Assembly: GCA_964632175.1 (NCBI GenBank)
Contig: CAZWBJ010000013.1
Span: 1-27,263 of the forward strand
Direction: 5' to 3'
Length of the DNA: 27,263 bases
Source: JAWBSP01 sp964632175
Lineage (GTDB): Archaea; Hadarchaeota; Hadarchaeia; Hadarchaeales; JAWBSP01
Shown here: positions 1 to 5,989 of the stretch, piece after piece
How the letters are laid out: each line of letters opens with the position of its first letter
Position numbering within the stretch: position 1 is the first letter of the stretch
Program-made: the position numbers and the translations under genes
Notes under the pieces: generated by a model
What the model saw: only the letters and a program-made list of their open reading frames with translations
The model's database searches: none
Told to the model about the DNA's origin: nothing

Positions 1-369
1 CTCGAAATTGGTACGCTTTATGAGGGAAAGGAAAAGAACTACGAAGAGATCAAGGGAAAATTCTCGGACATCGTAGCGAAAGAGATAAAGAGGATAGCAG
101 AAAAGAGATTCTCTGGGCTAAAATATGAGTGGATCAAGCAGTACGTGGTGCTCAACCGCTTACGTAATTTCGAAGAGCTGAAAGAGAAACTAAAGCGAGA
201 AAACATCAAGGTTCTCAGCATGCACGAATTTTACGAACAGGTAAAACAGAAAATTAAGAAATGGAGAGAAAAAAACAGGACTAAGAGACGCACCAAACCA
301 ACACTACCAAACAACCTTTGGATGCTACAACTTATTGATGCACTAAGCACATGTGCTGTAAAGTTCTGA
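1..369 (+). CDS. C-terminus of an unrecognised protein (5' end outside window)
   Basis: An open frame runs from base 1 to a TGA at 367-369 without a stop, so the window begins inside this gene. A GTG at 145 is in frame, but the coherent charged, helical sequence before it (ending EWIKQYVVLNRLRNF) argues that the real start lies upstream of the window. The visible 122 residues are very rich in Lys and Glu and end in a basic tail (KKWREKNRTKRRTKP), which suggests nucleic-acid contact or a helical C-terminal domain. I do not recognise the family. Codon use is more AT-rich than in the housekeeping genes downstream, in keeping with the accessory character of the first 1.3 kb. Confidence 0.55.
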   Translation, partial: LEIGTLYEGKEKNYEEIKGKFSDIVAKEIKRIAEKRFSGLKYEWIKQYVVLNRLRNFEELKEKLKRENIKVLSMHEFYEQVKQKIKKWREKNRTKRRTKPTLPNNLWMLQLIDALSTCAVKF

Positions 370-388
370 TCTCGTGAGCCCCTCTTAG

Positions 389-771
389 ATGCCGGAGCGC
401 TGGCTCGCGATCCTCATGCCGGGGAGGCATGCGGCGAGAAGGATCGACAGGGGATACGCCAGCTTCGTGAGGGGGATCGAAAGGAGGATCCGCGAGGGTG
501 ACCGCAGGCAGAGAGCCTTCCACCGCCTGGCCGTCGGGGAGCACTTCTTGGCCGCGGCGGTAGGGCTGGTGGCGGGCTCCCTCGGGCACCTCTCCCTGGT
601 TCCCCTCCTCTTCGCGCTTTGGCCCCTCGTGGCCTGGGGAGACCTCCGGATCTGGCGCAGGATTACGGGCGCGCCGCAGAAAGCTTGGGCTTCTGGGGAT
701 CCCTCCTGGTAAACTTCGACCTCTTCTACCTGTTCGCGCTCGGGTGCCTAACGGGCCAGATTATCCCATAG
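389..771 (+). pseudogene. Small membrane protein, probably frameshifted
   Basis: The ATG at 389 directly follows an in-frame TAG (386-388). The first frame reads a basic N-terminus, then a hydrophobic stretch at about residues 53-82 (AAAVGLVAGSLGHLSL then VPLLFALWPLVAWGDL), and stops at 712. The tail of that frame (IWRRITGAPQKAW) looks artificial. From about 640 a second frame reads PDLAQDYGRAAESLGFWGS and then a plausible third membrane segment (LLVNFDLFYLFALGCLTG), ending at TAG 769-771. The simplest reading is a single-base indel at about 640-660 in a protein of roughly 125 residues. No family is recognised. Sequencing error and true decay cannot be told apart here; the neighbouring remnants favour decay. 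Confidence 0.35.
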
Positions 772-807
772 TAAACTGACACACCTGCCAAAATTCTTAC
801 CAAACAG

Positions 808-1030
808 TCAAGAAACAAGTGTCTCTCGCTGCCCGAGATGAAGCTTCCTGAGGTACCCCCTTGGATCCCTCTCAAAGGCTTCGAGCGTGTCGGGGTCCTC
901 GAAGTTCAGAAAGACGACTTTTCCGCTACCGCGAGCTTTTTCCCCAGGAGCTTCAGAAGGTGGATCACTCCATCCCAGGGGCCACTGGCCCGCGCCTTCG
1001 AGACGGCGGCGGGGGTGGGTTCAGCCCTTA
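808..1030 (-). pseudogene. Remnant of an AAA-type ATPase (N-terminal piece)
   Basis: On the minus strand a frame without a start codon reads GSGKVVFLNFEDPDTLEAF followed by ERDPRGYLRKL, and stops at TGA 808-810. The Leu-Asn-Phe-Glu-Asp-Pro stretch is what follows the Walker A region in archaeal AAA ATPases of the AAA_14/DUF4143 type. A neighbouring minus frame further upstream reads GVIHLLKLLGKKLAV, which would fit the helix after a P-loop, but no intact GxxxxGK[ST] remains. At least one frameshift and loss of both the 5' end and most of the C-terminal part are needed, so this is a decayed fragment. Family assignment rests on a short motif only. Confidence 0.35.
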
Positions 1031-1040
1031 CGGTCCACCT

Positions 1041-1274
1041 TCTTTAACGCTACCTTTCTTTTCCCTCTTCGGCTACCAGTTCTACTCCGTCGGAGAGTTC
1101 TCCCTGCCCATCAGCGATGTGGAGAAGACCTTCGTGGACATGGTGTATTTCGGGGAAATGAGGGAGGAGTTGGTGAGGAGATTCAGACCCAGACTTGAGC
1201 CCCCCAAGCTGAGGGAGTACTTGAGCAGGTACCCCCCGGCCTTCAGAAGAAAGGTACTCGGTCTCCTGACTTGA
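1041..1274 (+). pseudogene. AbiEi-like antitoxin, C-terminal fragment
   Basis: The frame ending at TGA 1272-1274 becomes protein-like from about 1041: FFSLFGYQFYSVGEFSLPIS, then DVEKTFVDMVYF, then LREYLSRYPPAFRRKVLGLL. The ISDxEKTxxDxxY pattern is characteristic of the C-terminal domain of AbiEi antitoxins and related regulators of type IV toxin-antitoxin systems. Upstream of 1041 the same frame is low-complexity (GGGGG) and does not look like the rest of the family, and the opposite strand there carries an unrelated ATPase remnant. The gene therefore seems to have lost its DNA-binding N-terminal half. No nucleotidyltransferase partner follows; the next feature is tRNA-Pro. A separate AbiEi/AbiEii-like pair sits at 15845-17253. 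Confidence 0.45.
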
Positions 1275-1311
1275 CCTTCCGTTACTGCAGCGGCATGGCT
1301 CCCCGGACTGA

Positions 1312-1386
1312 TGGGGCCGCTGGGATTTGAACCCAGGTCACCGGCTCCCAAAGCCGGCAGGATAGACCAGGCTACCCCACGGCCCC
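1312..1386 (-). tRNA. tRNA-Pro(TGG)
   Basis: On the minus strand the sequence folds as a full cloverleaf: acceptor stem GGGGCCG paired with CGGCCCC, anticodon stem CCGGC/GCCGG around loop TTTGGGA (anticodon TGG), and T-arm CTGGG-TTCAAAT-CCCAG with discriminator A. The length is 75 nt, no intron is visible and CCA is not encoded. It lies between the AbiEi remnant and queD, a common edge position for accessory DNA. Confidence 0.93.
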
Positions 1387-1402
1387 ATTCAAAATTCCCT
1401 GG

Positions 1403-1861
1403 CTATAATTCTCTCAGACAGACGGCGGACTGCCCCGGAGCCTCTTCCACCCTCACCTCGAGGCGCCTGAGCCTACCGGGGGACAACCTTCGGATCAGGC
1501 GCTCCGCAATCAACCCCGCCACCTCCTCGGCCGTGATCTCCCTGAGGGGGAGAAAGAGCACATCCTGCAGGGGAAAAAGATACCTCTTCCCCGCCGCCTC
1601 AATCTCCACTTTCTCGCCTTGCTGGTCGATTTTCATGCGTTCGCTCCGCTGAGGTAGCAGGAGTTTGTGATCTAACTTTGAGCACTCTTCCTCCACCATC
1701 CTTTTCAGCTCTAGGAAGTCCATCACCATTCCCCTTTCGTCCACCTCCCCCTCCAACGCGACCGAGACCCTCCAGTTGTGGCCGTGCAGGCATTCGCACC
1801 TCTCGCGTCCCGCGATCAGGTGGGCACCGCAGAAAACCACCCCAGAAACCTCCACCTTCAT
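1403..1861 (-). CDS. queD: 6-carboxytetrahydropterin synthase family protein QueD
   Basis: This 152-residue protein belongs to the 6-pyruvoyl-tetrahydropterin synthase/QueD fold, which converts dihydroneopterin triphosphate to 6-carboxy-tetrahydropterin on the way to 7-deazaguanine bases (archaeosine in archaea). Zinc ligands are visible as His14 (GAHL) and His26/His28 (LHGHNW). The catalytic Cys is probably Cys22, four residues before the first His of HGH as in bacterial QueD. MDFLELK and the LDH motif (Asp-His of the catalytic relay) follow. The insertion ending RYLFPLQDVLFLPLREITAE is typical of archaeal members. The ATG at 1861 overlaps the end of queE by 4 nt, so the two are co-transcribed and probably translationally coupled. 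Confidence 0.9.
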   Translation of the reverse strand: MKVEVSGVVFCGAHLIAGRERCECLHGHNWRVSVALEGEVDERGMVMDFLELKRMVEEECSKLDHKLLLPQRSERMKIDQQGEKVEIEAAGKRYLFPLQDVLFLPLREITAEEVAGLIAERLIRRLSPGRLRRLEVRVEEAPGQSAVCLREL

Positions 1862-2613
1862 GGTAATCCCATAAGCTTGTGCACCTGAGGTATAACCGCC
1901 ACCTCCCCCACGCCACAGGAGGAGGCGAGCGAGGACATCCTGAGGAGCTGGGCCGTGGTTGGGGGTTTCGCCCCTCCCAGCGGGGTCACGGGCTGTAGGA
2001 CGAGCGGCACCTCCAGCTTAGAAAGCCTCTTGCAAACCTCCAGAAAAATTTTTGGCGAGGAGGTTTTCAGCAACACTGTCTTACCAAAGACTTCCACCCC
2101 CTCCCCCTTCAGCATCCTTATACATTCCAGCTCGCTTTCCACAAGGTTCCTCCACCTCGAGAGGGGGACGGCGCCATGATCGGGAAGCTTCAGATCCACG
2201 CAGGCAAAATTCAGAAGCCCTGAAATCTCCCGCACAACGCCGGGATCGGTTCCCGCGGTTTCGAGATAGGTCCTTAAGCCCTCCTCCCTCAGCCTTCTGA
2301 GCAACTCCAGCAGAAACTGTGACGAGGCTAGGGGTTCCCCCCCTGTCAGGGAAACGCTGTGGGTGTCAGCGGTCCTGAGCCTCACAACTTCCCTCACCAC
2401 CCCGCCCACATCCAGAGGACCACGCTCGCGGAACTTTCCGGATCCAGGACTGACCTCCACCCTGCAGGCAGGCTTGGGGGTCCAGAACTCCTTAGTGTCG
2501 CAGTAAACGCATCTAAGCGGGCAGCCGTAAAACCTCACGAAAACCTGCCTCCTGCCCACGTACAGCCCCTCCCCCTGGAGGGAGCTAAAGATCTCCCCGA
2601 CCGCTCCCACCAC
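1858..2613 (-). CDS. queE: 7-carboxy-7-deazaguanine synthase QueE (radical SAM)
   Basis: This 251-residue radical SAM enzyme rearranges 6-carboxy-tetrahydropterin to 7-carboxy-7-deazaguanine, the step directly after QueD. The N-terminus carries the family signature IFSSLQGEG and the cluster motif CPLRCVYC (Cys31, Cys35, Cys38), followed by D39. SLTGGEP is the SAM-contacting GGE motif, and a late Pro-rich loop (LQPVTPLGG) matches the family. The start is GTG at 2613, with a second GTG at 2610. An A/T-rich element about 19 nt upstream is shared with the divergent nadC-like gene. The length is normal for archaeal QueE. Confidence 0.92.
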   Translation of the reverse strand: MVGAVGEIFSSLQGEGLYVGRRQVFVRFYGCPLRCVYCDTKEFWTPKPACRVEVSPGSGKFRERGPLDVGGVVREVVRLRTADTHSVSLTGGEPLASSQFLLELLRRLREEGLRTYLETAGTDPGVVREISGLLNFACVDLKLPDHGAVPLSRWRNLVESELECIRMLKGEGVEVFGKTVLLKTSSPKIFLEVCKRLSKLEVPLVLQPVTPLGGAKPPTTAQLLRMSSLASSCGVGEVAVIPQVHKLMGLP

Positions 2614-2627
2614 CTACTTTTCGAGAG

Positions 2628-2636
2628 ATTTATGAT
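2628..2636. promoter_or_regulatory. Shared TATA-like box between queE and nadC-like gene
   Basis: The only A/T-rich element in the 40-bp divergent spacer is GATTTATGA. Its centre is about 22 nt before the nadC ATG (2654) and about 19 nt from the queE GTG (2613) on the other strand. One element therefore appears to serve both directions, with nearly leaderless transcripts on each side. Confidence 0.5.
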
Positions 2637-2653
2637 ATGTCAAAAGGTTTCAG

Positions 2654-3484
2654 ATGCTGACGCCTATGGCCCAAAAGAAAATCGAGGAACTGCTCAGCGA
2701 TGACATCGGCTTTGGGGATTTGGCGAGCGAGGCCTTGGACTCCAATTCCAGAATAAGGGCGGGTGTGATCGCGAAGTCTGAGGGGGTAATCGCTGGGGTG
2801 GAGGAGGCCTCCTACGCCTTCTCCAAGCTCGGAGCAAAGGTGACGGTAAAAAAGAAGGACGGAGAAAGGGTGAAACCGGGCGACCTTATCATGGAGGTGG
2901 AGGGGGAGGCCAAGGGGATTTTTGCGGCGGAAAGGACGGCCCTCAACCTTCTCATGTGGATGAGCGGAACGGCGAGCGCCACGGCCCAGATGGTGGAAAA
3001 GGTGAGGGAGGTGAACCCGAAGATCGTGATAGCCTCCACCAGAAAGAGCCCTCTTCCCATCTTCGACAAGAAAGCCGTTGAGGCGGGCGGGGGGGACCCG
3101 CACCGCTTTCGCCTGGACGACTGCGTGCTCCTGAAATCAAACCACCTGAAGCTGATGGGGGGGGTAAGGAATGCCCTAGCAAAGGTTAGGAGAAGCTTCA
3201 CCAAGAAGGTTGAGGTGGAGGTGGGGAGCGCCGAGGAAGCCCTAGAGGCGGCGGCATGCGGGGCGGACATCGTGATGCTGGACAACGTGCCGGCGCGGGA
3301 GGTGAAGAGAACGGTGGAACTGCTGAAGCGGAAGAGGCTCAGGGAGAAGGTGCTGGTGGAGGTCTCGGGCGGGATCAACCCCACCAACGTGAAGGAGTAT
3401 GCGGAGGCCGGCCCGGACATCATTTCCTCCAGCTACATGACCATGCATGCCCCCGCCCTCGACCTCTCGCTCGAGCCCCTTTAG
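2654..3484 (+). CDS. nadC: Nicotinate-nucleotide pyrophosphorylase (carboxylating), NadC family
   Basis: This 276-residue protein matches the quinolinate phosphoribosyltransferase fold: an N-terminal domain starting with DDIGFGDL, ERTALNLLMWMSGTAS, then ASTRKSPLPIFDKKAVEAGG, DPHRFRLDDCVLLKSNHL, EVEVGS, ADIVMLDN and the late VSGGINPTNV loop. These correspond to TRKT, HR and K-NH substrate-binding motifs of NadC, which makes NAMN from quinolinate and PRPP. The usual TRKTTPG is TRKSPLP here, so a related phosphoribosyltransferase activity (for example ModD-like) cannot be excluded. The start is ATG 2654; ATG 2666 is also possible. No nadA or nadB lies in the window. Confidence 0.8.
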   Translation: MLTPMAQKKIEELLSDDIGFGDLASEALDSNSRIRAGVIAKSEGVIAGVEEASYAFSKLGAKVTVKKKDGERVKPGDLIMEVEGEAKGIFAAERTALNLLMWMSGTASATAQMVEKVREVNPKIVIASTRKSPLPIFDKKAVEAGGGDPHRFRLDDCVLLKSNHLKLMGGVRNALAKVRRSFTKKVEVEVGSAEEALEAAACGADIVMLDNVPAREVKRTVELLKRKRLREKVLVEVSGGINPTNVKEYAEAGPDIISSSYMTMHAPALDLSLEPL

Positions 3485-3490
3485 CACCCC

Positions 3491-3500
3491 TTAAAAAATA
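3491..3500 (+). promoter_or_regulatory. TATA-like box of the small winged-helix gene
   Basis: TTAAAAAATA is centred about 23 nt before the ATG at 3518, right after the nadC stop. The spacing fits a leaderless archaeal transcript. Confidence 0.55.
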
Positions 3501-3517
3501 CCTGCATTAATCCACCA

Positions 3518-3733
3518 ATGGAGGAACTGCCTCCCGATGAGAAGAAGGTTTACGAGGCCATGAAGCGCCTGGGAGCGACCAACCCCAACTCTCTAAAGAC
3601 CGCCGACGACATAGCGAGGACTGCCAACCTGCCGAAGGGAAGGGTGACCAACGCCCTCACCAGCATGGTGGGCAAGGGAATCGCCAAGAGAGTTGCTAGG
3701 GAAAAGGCCGCCGGGTACTACCTGCTAAAGTGA
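3518..3733 (+). CDS. Small winged-helix DNA-binding protein
   Basis: This 71-residue protein is almost entirely one winged helix-turn-helix: helix 1 (EKKVYEAMKRLG), helix 2 (TADDIARTANL), recognition helix (PKGRVTNALTSMVGKG), and a short basic wing (IAKRVAREKAAGYYLL). This is the layout of compact archaeal transcription factors. It has its own TATA-like box and sits alone between the nadC-like gene and DUF763, so its targets cannot be inferred from operon context. There is no ligand-binding domain. It could equally be a nucleoid or chromatin-associated protein. Confidence 0.75.
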   Translation: MEELPPDEKKVYEAMKRLGATNPNSLKTADDIARTANLPKGRVTNALTSMVGKGIAKRVAREKAAGYYLLK

Positions 3734-3750
3734 GCAAACGAGTCCCGCCC

Positions 3751-3757
3751 AAAATAA
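3751..3757 (+). promoter_or_regulatory. TATA-like box of the DUF763 gene
   Basis: AAAATAA lies about 22 nt before the GTG at 3776. This supports that GTG as the start, which also gives the family's usual N-terminus. Confidence 0.45.
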
Positions 3758-3775
3758 CAGGCGCTTAGGTTAGTT

Positions 3776-4885
3776 GTGAGAAGGTCGGGTTTAGCCGAGC
3801 TACCGCTGCACGGGGGGAGATGCCCTCCTTGGCTCTTCAGCCGGATGAGGAGGCTGGGGGGAGCGGTGGTCAGGCTCATAGTGGAGGAGTTTGGCACGGA
3901 GGAGTTCCTCAGAAGGATGGGGGATCCGTTTTTCCTCCAGTCGCTGGGGTGCGCGCTGGGGTACGACTGGCACTCCTCCGGCCTCACCACCGTCACGCTA
4001 GGGGCCCTAAAGGAGGGGACGGATCCCAGCTGGGGGATCGCCATCTGCGGCGGCAAGGGGAAGGTCTCCAGGCGCACGCCGCAGGAAATCGAAGAGAAGG
4101 CGCAACTCTTCTCCTTGTCGGGGGAAAAGCTGGAGAGGCTGAAGTACGCCAGCAGGATGGCAGCCAAGGTGGACAACGCCTGCGTTCAGGACGGGTATCA
4201 GCTCTACCACCACTGCTTCATCTTCTCGGAGGACGGGAAGTGGGCGGTGGTCCAGCAGGGGATGAGGGAGCGCTGGGCGAGGAGGTACCACTGGGTTTCT
4301 GAGGGGATCGAAAGCTTCGTGGAGGAGCCACACGCTGGAATTGTGGGGGACAGGAGGGAGAGCGTGGTGCTGGACATGACCGCGCGGGAGAGCAGGGGGG
4401 CGAGGGAGGGGTCGCTCGAGCTGGTCAGGGAGGATCCACGGAATCTCCTCTCCTTCGCTAGGGAGGCGGAGCAGACCACGCTTGACTCCTACTTTAGAAG
4501 GAACCCGCAGGCGAGGCTTATCATGCCCGAGAGCCACAGGATCGAGAGGCTCACCGAGCAGACGCTTGCCGCTTTGAGGAGGGCCCGCGAGCTGAACCCC
4601 AGGAACTACGAGGAGCTGGTGGCCGTTCAGGGTGTCGGGCCGAAGACCATCCGCGCCCTGGCCTTGCTCTCCGACCTCATCTTCGGGAAACCGCCTTCTT
4701 GGAGGGATCCCGTGAAATACTCCTTCACCGTCGGAGGAAAAGACGGAGTTCCGTATCCGGTGGACAGAAGGCACTATGATGAGGTGATAAAGTTTCTGCA
4801 GCTCACCATCGAGGAGGCGACGGTGGAGAGGGAAGAAAAACTGAAGGCCCTCAAGAGGCTGGCAAACCTCCAAGGAAAAATCTAA
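3776..4885 (+). CDS. DUF763 family protein
   Basis: This 369-residue protein is DUF763 by its N-terminus (MRRSGLAELPLHGGRCPPWL) and by the block GYDWHSSGLTTVTLGALKEG. Other conserved-looking stretches are DPSWGIAICGGKGKVSR, CVQDGYQLYHHCFIFSEDG and ESHRIERLT. Near residues 284-297 it has a helix-hairpin-helix (VAVQGVGPKTIRAL), which normally contacts DNA or RNA backbone. DUF763 occurs in archaea and some thermophilic bacteria and has no established function that I know of. The nucleic-acid-binding motif and conserved His, Asp and Gln residues make a nucleic-acid-related role likely. It starts at GTG 3776 and appears monocistronic. Confidence 0.85.
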   Translation: MRRSGLAELPLHGGRCPPWLFSRMRRLGGAVVRLIVEEFGTEEFLRRMGDPFFLQSLGCALGYDWHSSGLTTVTLGALKEGTDPSWGIAICGGKGKVSRRTPQEIEEKAQLFSLSGEKLERLKYASRMAAKVDNACVQDGYQLYHHCFIFSEDGKWAVVQQGMRERWARRYHWVSEGIESFVEEPHAGIVGDRRESVVLDMTARESRGAREGSLELVREDPRNLLSFAREAEQTTLDSYFRRNPQARLIMPESHRIERLTEQTLAALRRARELNPRNYEELVAVQGVGPKTIRALALLSDLIFGKPPSWRDPVKYSFTVGGKDGVPYPVDRRHYDEVIKFLQLTIEEATVEREEKLKALKRLANLQGKI

Positions 4886-4910
4886 ATCGAACTAAACCAA
4901 ATTTTATTGT

Positions 4911-4999
4911 CCCGCGGTAACTCAGCCTGGTAGAGTGGCCGGCTGTAGACCCGTGCGGAAACCGGCATGTCGGGGGTTCAAATCCCTCCCGCGGGACCA
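4911..4999 (+). tRNA. tRNA-Tyr(GTA) with a 12-nt intron, CCA encoded
   Basis: The cloverleaf is acceptor CCCGCGG/CCGCGGG, D-arm ACTC...GAGT, anticodon stem GCCGG (4938-4942) with CCGGC (4962-4966), and T-arm GGGGG-TTCAAAT-CCCTC. Loop bases C-T-GTA-G precede an insertion ACCCGTGCGGAA (4949-4960), and loop base A38 follows at 4961. The insertion sits between positions 37 and 38, the canonical archaeal intron site. Discriminator A is at 4996 and CCA at 4997-4999. The gene follows DUF763 by 25 bp; TCTAAATC near 4881 could be its TATA box. Confidence 0.9.
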
Positions 5000-5044
5000 T
5001 TTGGCATAGATCCCCGATTGAGTCGCACCCGAGAAGCGGGGAAA

Positions 5045-5989
5045 TCAAATCTCAGAAAGGAGTGCTCTGACGGCCTCCTCCACAGCCTGCCTACTATTGT
5101 GCCTCGGACGCCACCCGAGCTTTTTGAGTTTGGAGATGTCCAAGAACATGATCTTAACATCTCCGATCCATCCCCTCCCCCCCTTCACACCGCCAGTGAA
5201 CCTGAACTTCACCCCCTCGAGTCCCATCGCGGCCGTCACGATTTCGGCAATCTCTCGAACGGTGATCTGATCCTCCGAACCGAGGTTGTAGGCCTCGAAC
5301 CCGGGGCCAGAGTGCTCGAAGGCGAAGAGCATCCCCTCCACGCAGTCCCTCACGTGGAGATATGATTTTCTTTGGGTTCCATCCCCCAGGATCTCAAGCT
5401 CCTTCGGGTTCCTGCGCAGCTTCTGGATGAAGTCCCATATCACGCCGTGCCCAGCCCTCGGCCCCACCACGTTGGCGAAGCGGCAGGTGATTCCTCTGAA
5501 GTCGAAGGTGTGGCAATAAGCGGAAATCAGGGCCTCGCAGGCGAGCTTGCTGGCACCATACATGGAGATGGGTTTCATCGGGGCGTCCTCGGGCGTCGGC
5601 AGGATCTCCGCATCGCCGTAGGTTGCTGAAGTCGAGGCGAAGACCAGCTCCCTCACCCCCACCTTCCTCATGGCCTCCAGCAGCCTGTGGGTGGCCACTA
5701 TGTTCTGGTTGAAGTCCACGGTGGGATCGATGGGGCCGAGCCTCACCTCTGGGTTTGCGGCGAGATGGAAGACCGCGTCGCATCCGTGCAGTGCCCTTGC
5801 CAGGTCCTCCTCCCTCAAGCAGTCGCCCCGAACAAAACGGAACCGCGGATCCTCCCTCCATCTTGCGAGGTTTTCCAACTTGCCCGTTGAGAGGTTGTCA
5901 AAGACCGTGACCTCCTCCCCCCTTTCCATAAGCAGGTCGACGAGGTGGCTACCGATGAAGCCCGCTCCCCCCGTCACCAGGAACCTCAT
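5045..5989 (-). CDS. NAD-dependent NDP-sugar epimerase (GalE-like extended SDR)
   Basis: This 314-residue protein begins at ATG 5989, where MRFLVTGGAGFIGSHL supplies the Rossmann motif TGGAGFIG (residues 6-13). The frame extends 31 codons further upstream, but that part is a shadow of the phosphohexomutase. An acidic NAD ribose ligand follows at FDN (30-32). The SDR catalytic elements are STSATYG (119-125) and Tyr144/Lys148 in MYGASK. It probably interconverts UDP- or GDP-linked sugars, for example Glc/Gal or GlcNAc/GalNAc; substrate is not evident. It overlaps the upstream mutase by 4 nt (ATGA), indicating coupled expression of sugar-1-phosphate production and sugar nucleotide epimerisation. 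Confidence 0.88.
   Translation of the reverse strand: MRFLVTGGAGFIGSHLVDLLMERGEEVTVFDNLSTGKLENLARWREDPRFRFVRGDCLREEDLARALHGCDAVFHLAANPEVRLGPIDPTVDFNQNIVATHRLLEAMRKVGVRELVFASTSATYGDAEILPTPEDAPMKPISMYGASKLACEALISAYCHTFDFRGITCRFANVVGPRAGHGVIWDFIQKLRRNPKELEILGDGTQRKSYLHVRDCVEGMLFAFEHSGPGFEAYNLGSEDQITVREIAEIVTAAMGLEGVKFRFTGGVKGGRGWIGDVKIMFLDISKLKKLGWRPRHNSRQAVEEAVRALLSEI

Noticed and set aside
1311..1652. Plus-strand frame starting MGPLGFEPRSPAPKAGR
   Set aside because: The start is antisense tRNA-Pro and the rest is antisense queD.
4007..4873. Long minus-strand frame of 288 codons opposite DUF763
   Set aside because: It is Pro/Leu/Arg-rich and motif-free, and lies antisense to a recognisable DUF763 protein; GC-rich genes commonly give such mirror frames.
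4851..5048. Minus-strand frame containing REGFEPPTCRFPHG
   Set aside because: This peptide pattern is the well-known artefact of translating a tRNA T-arm; it is the shadow of tRNA-Tyr.
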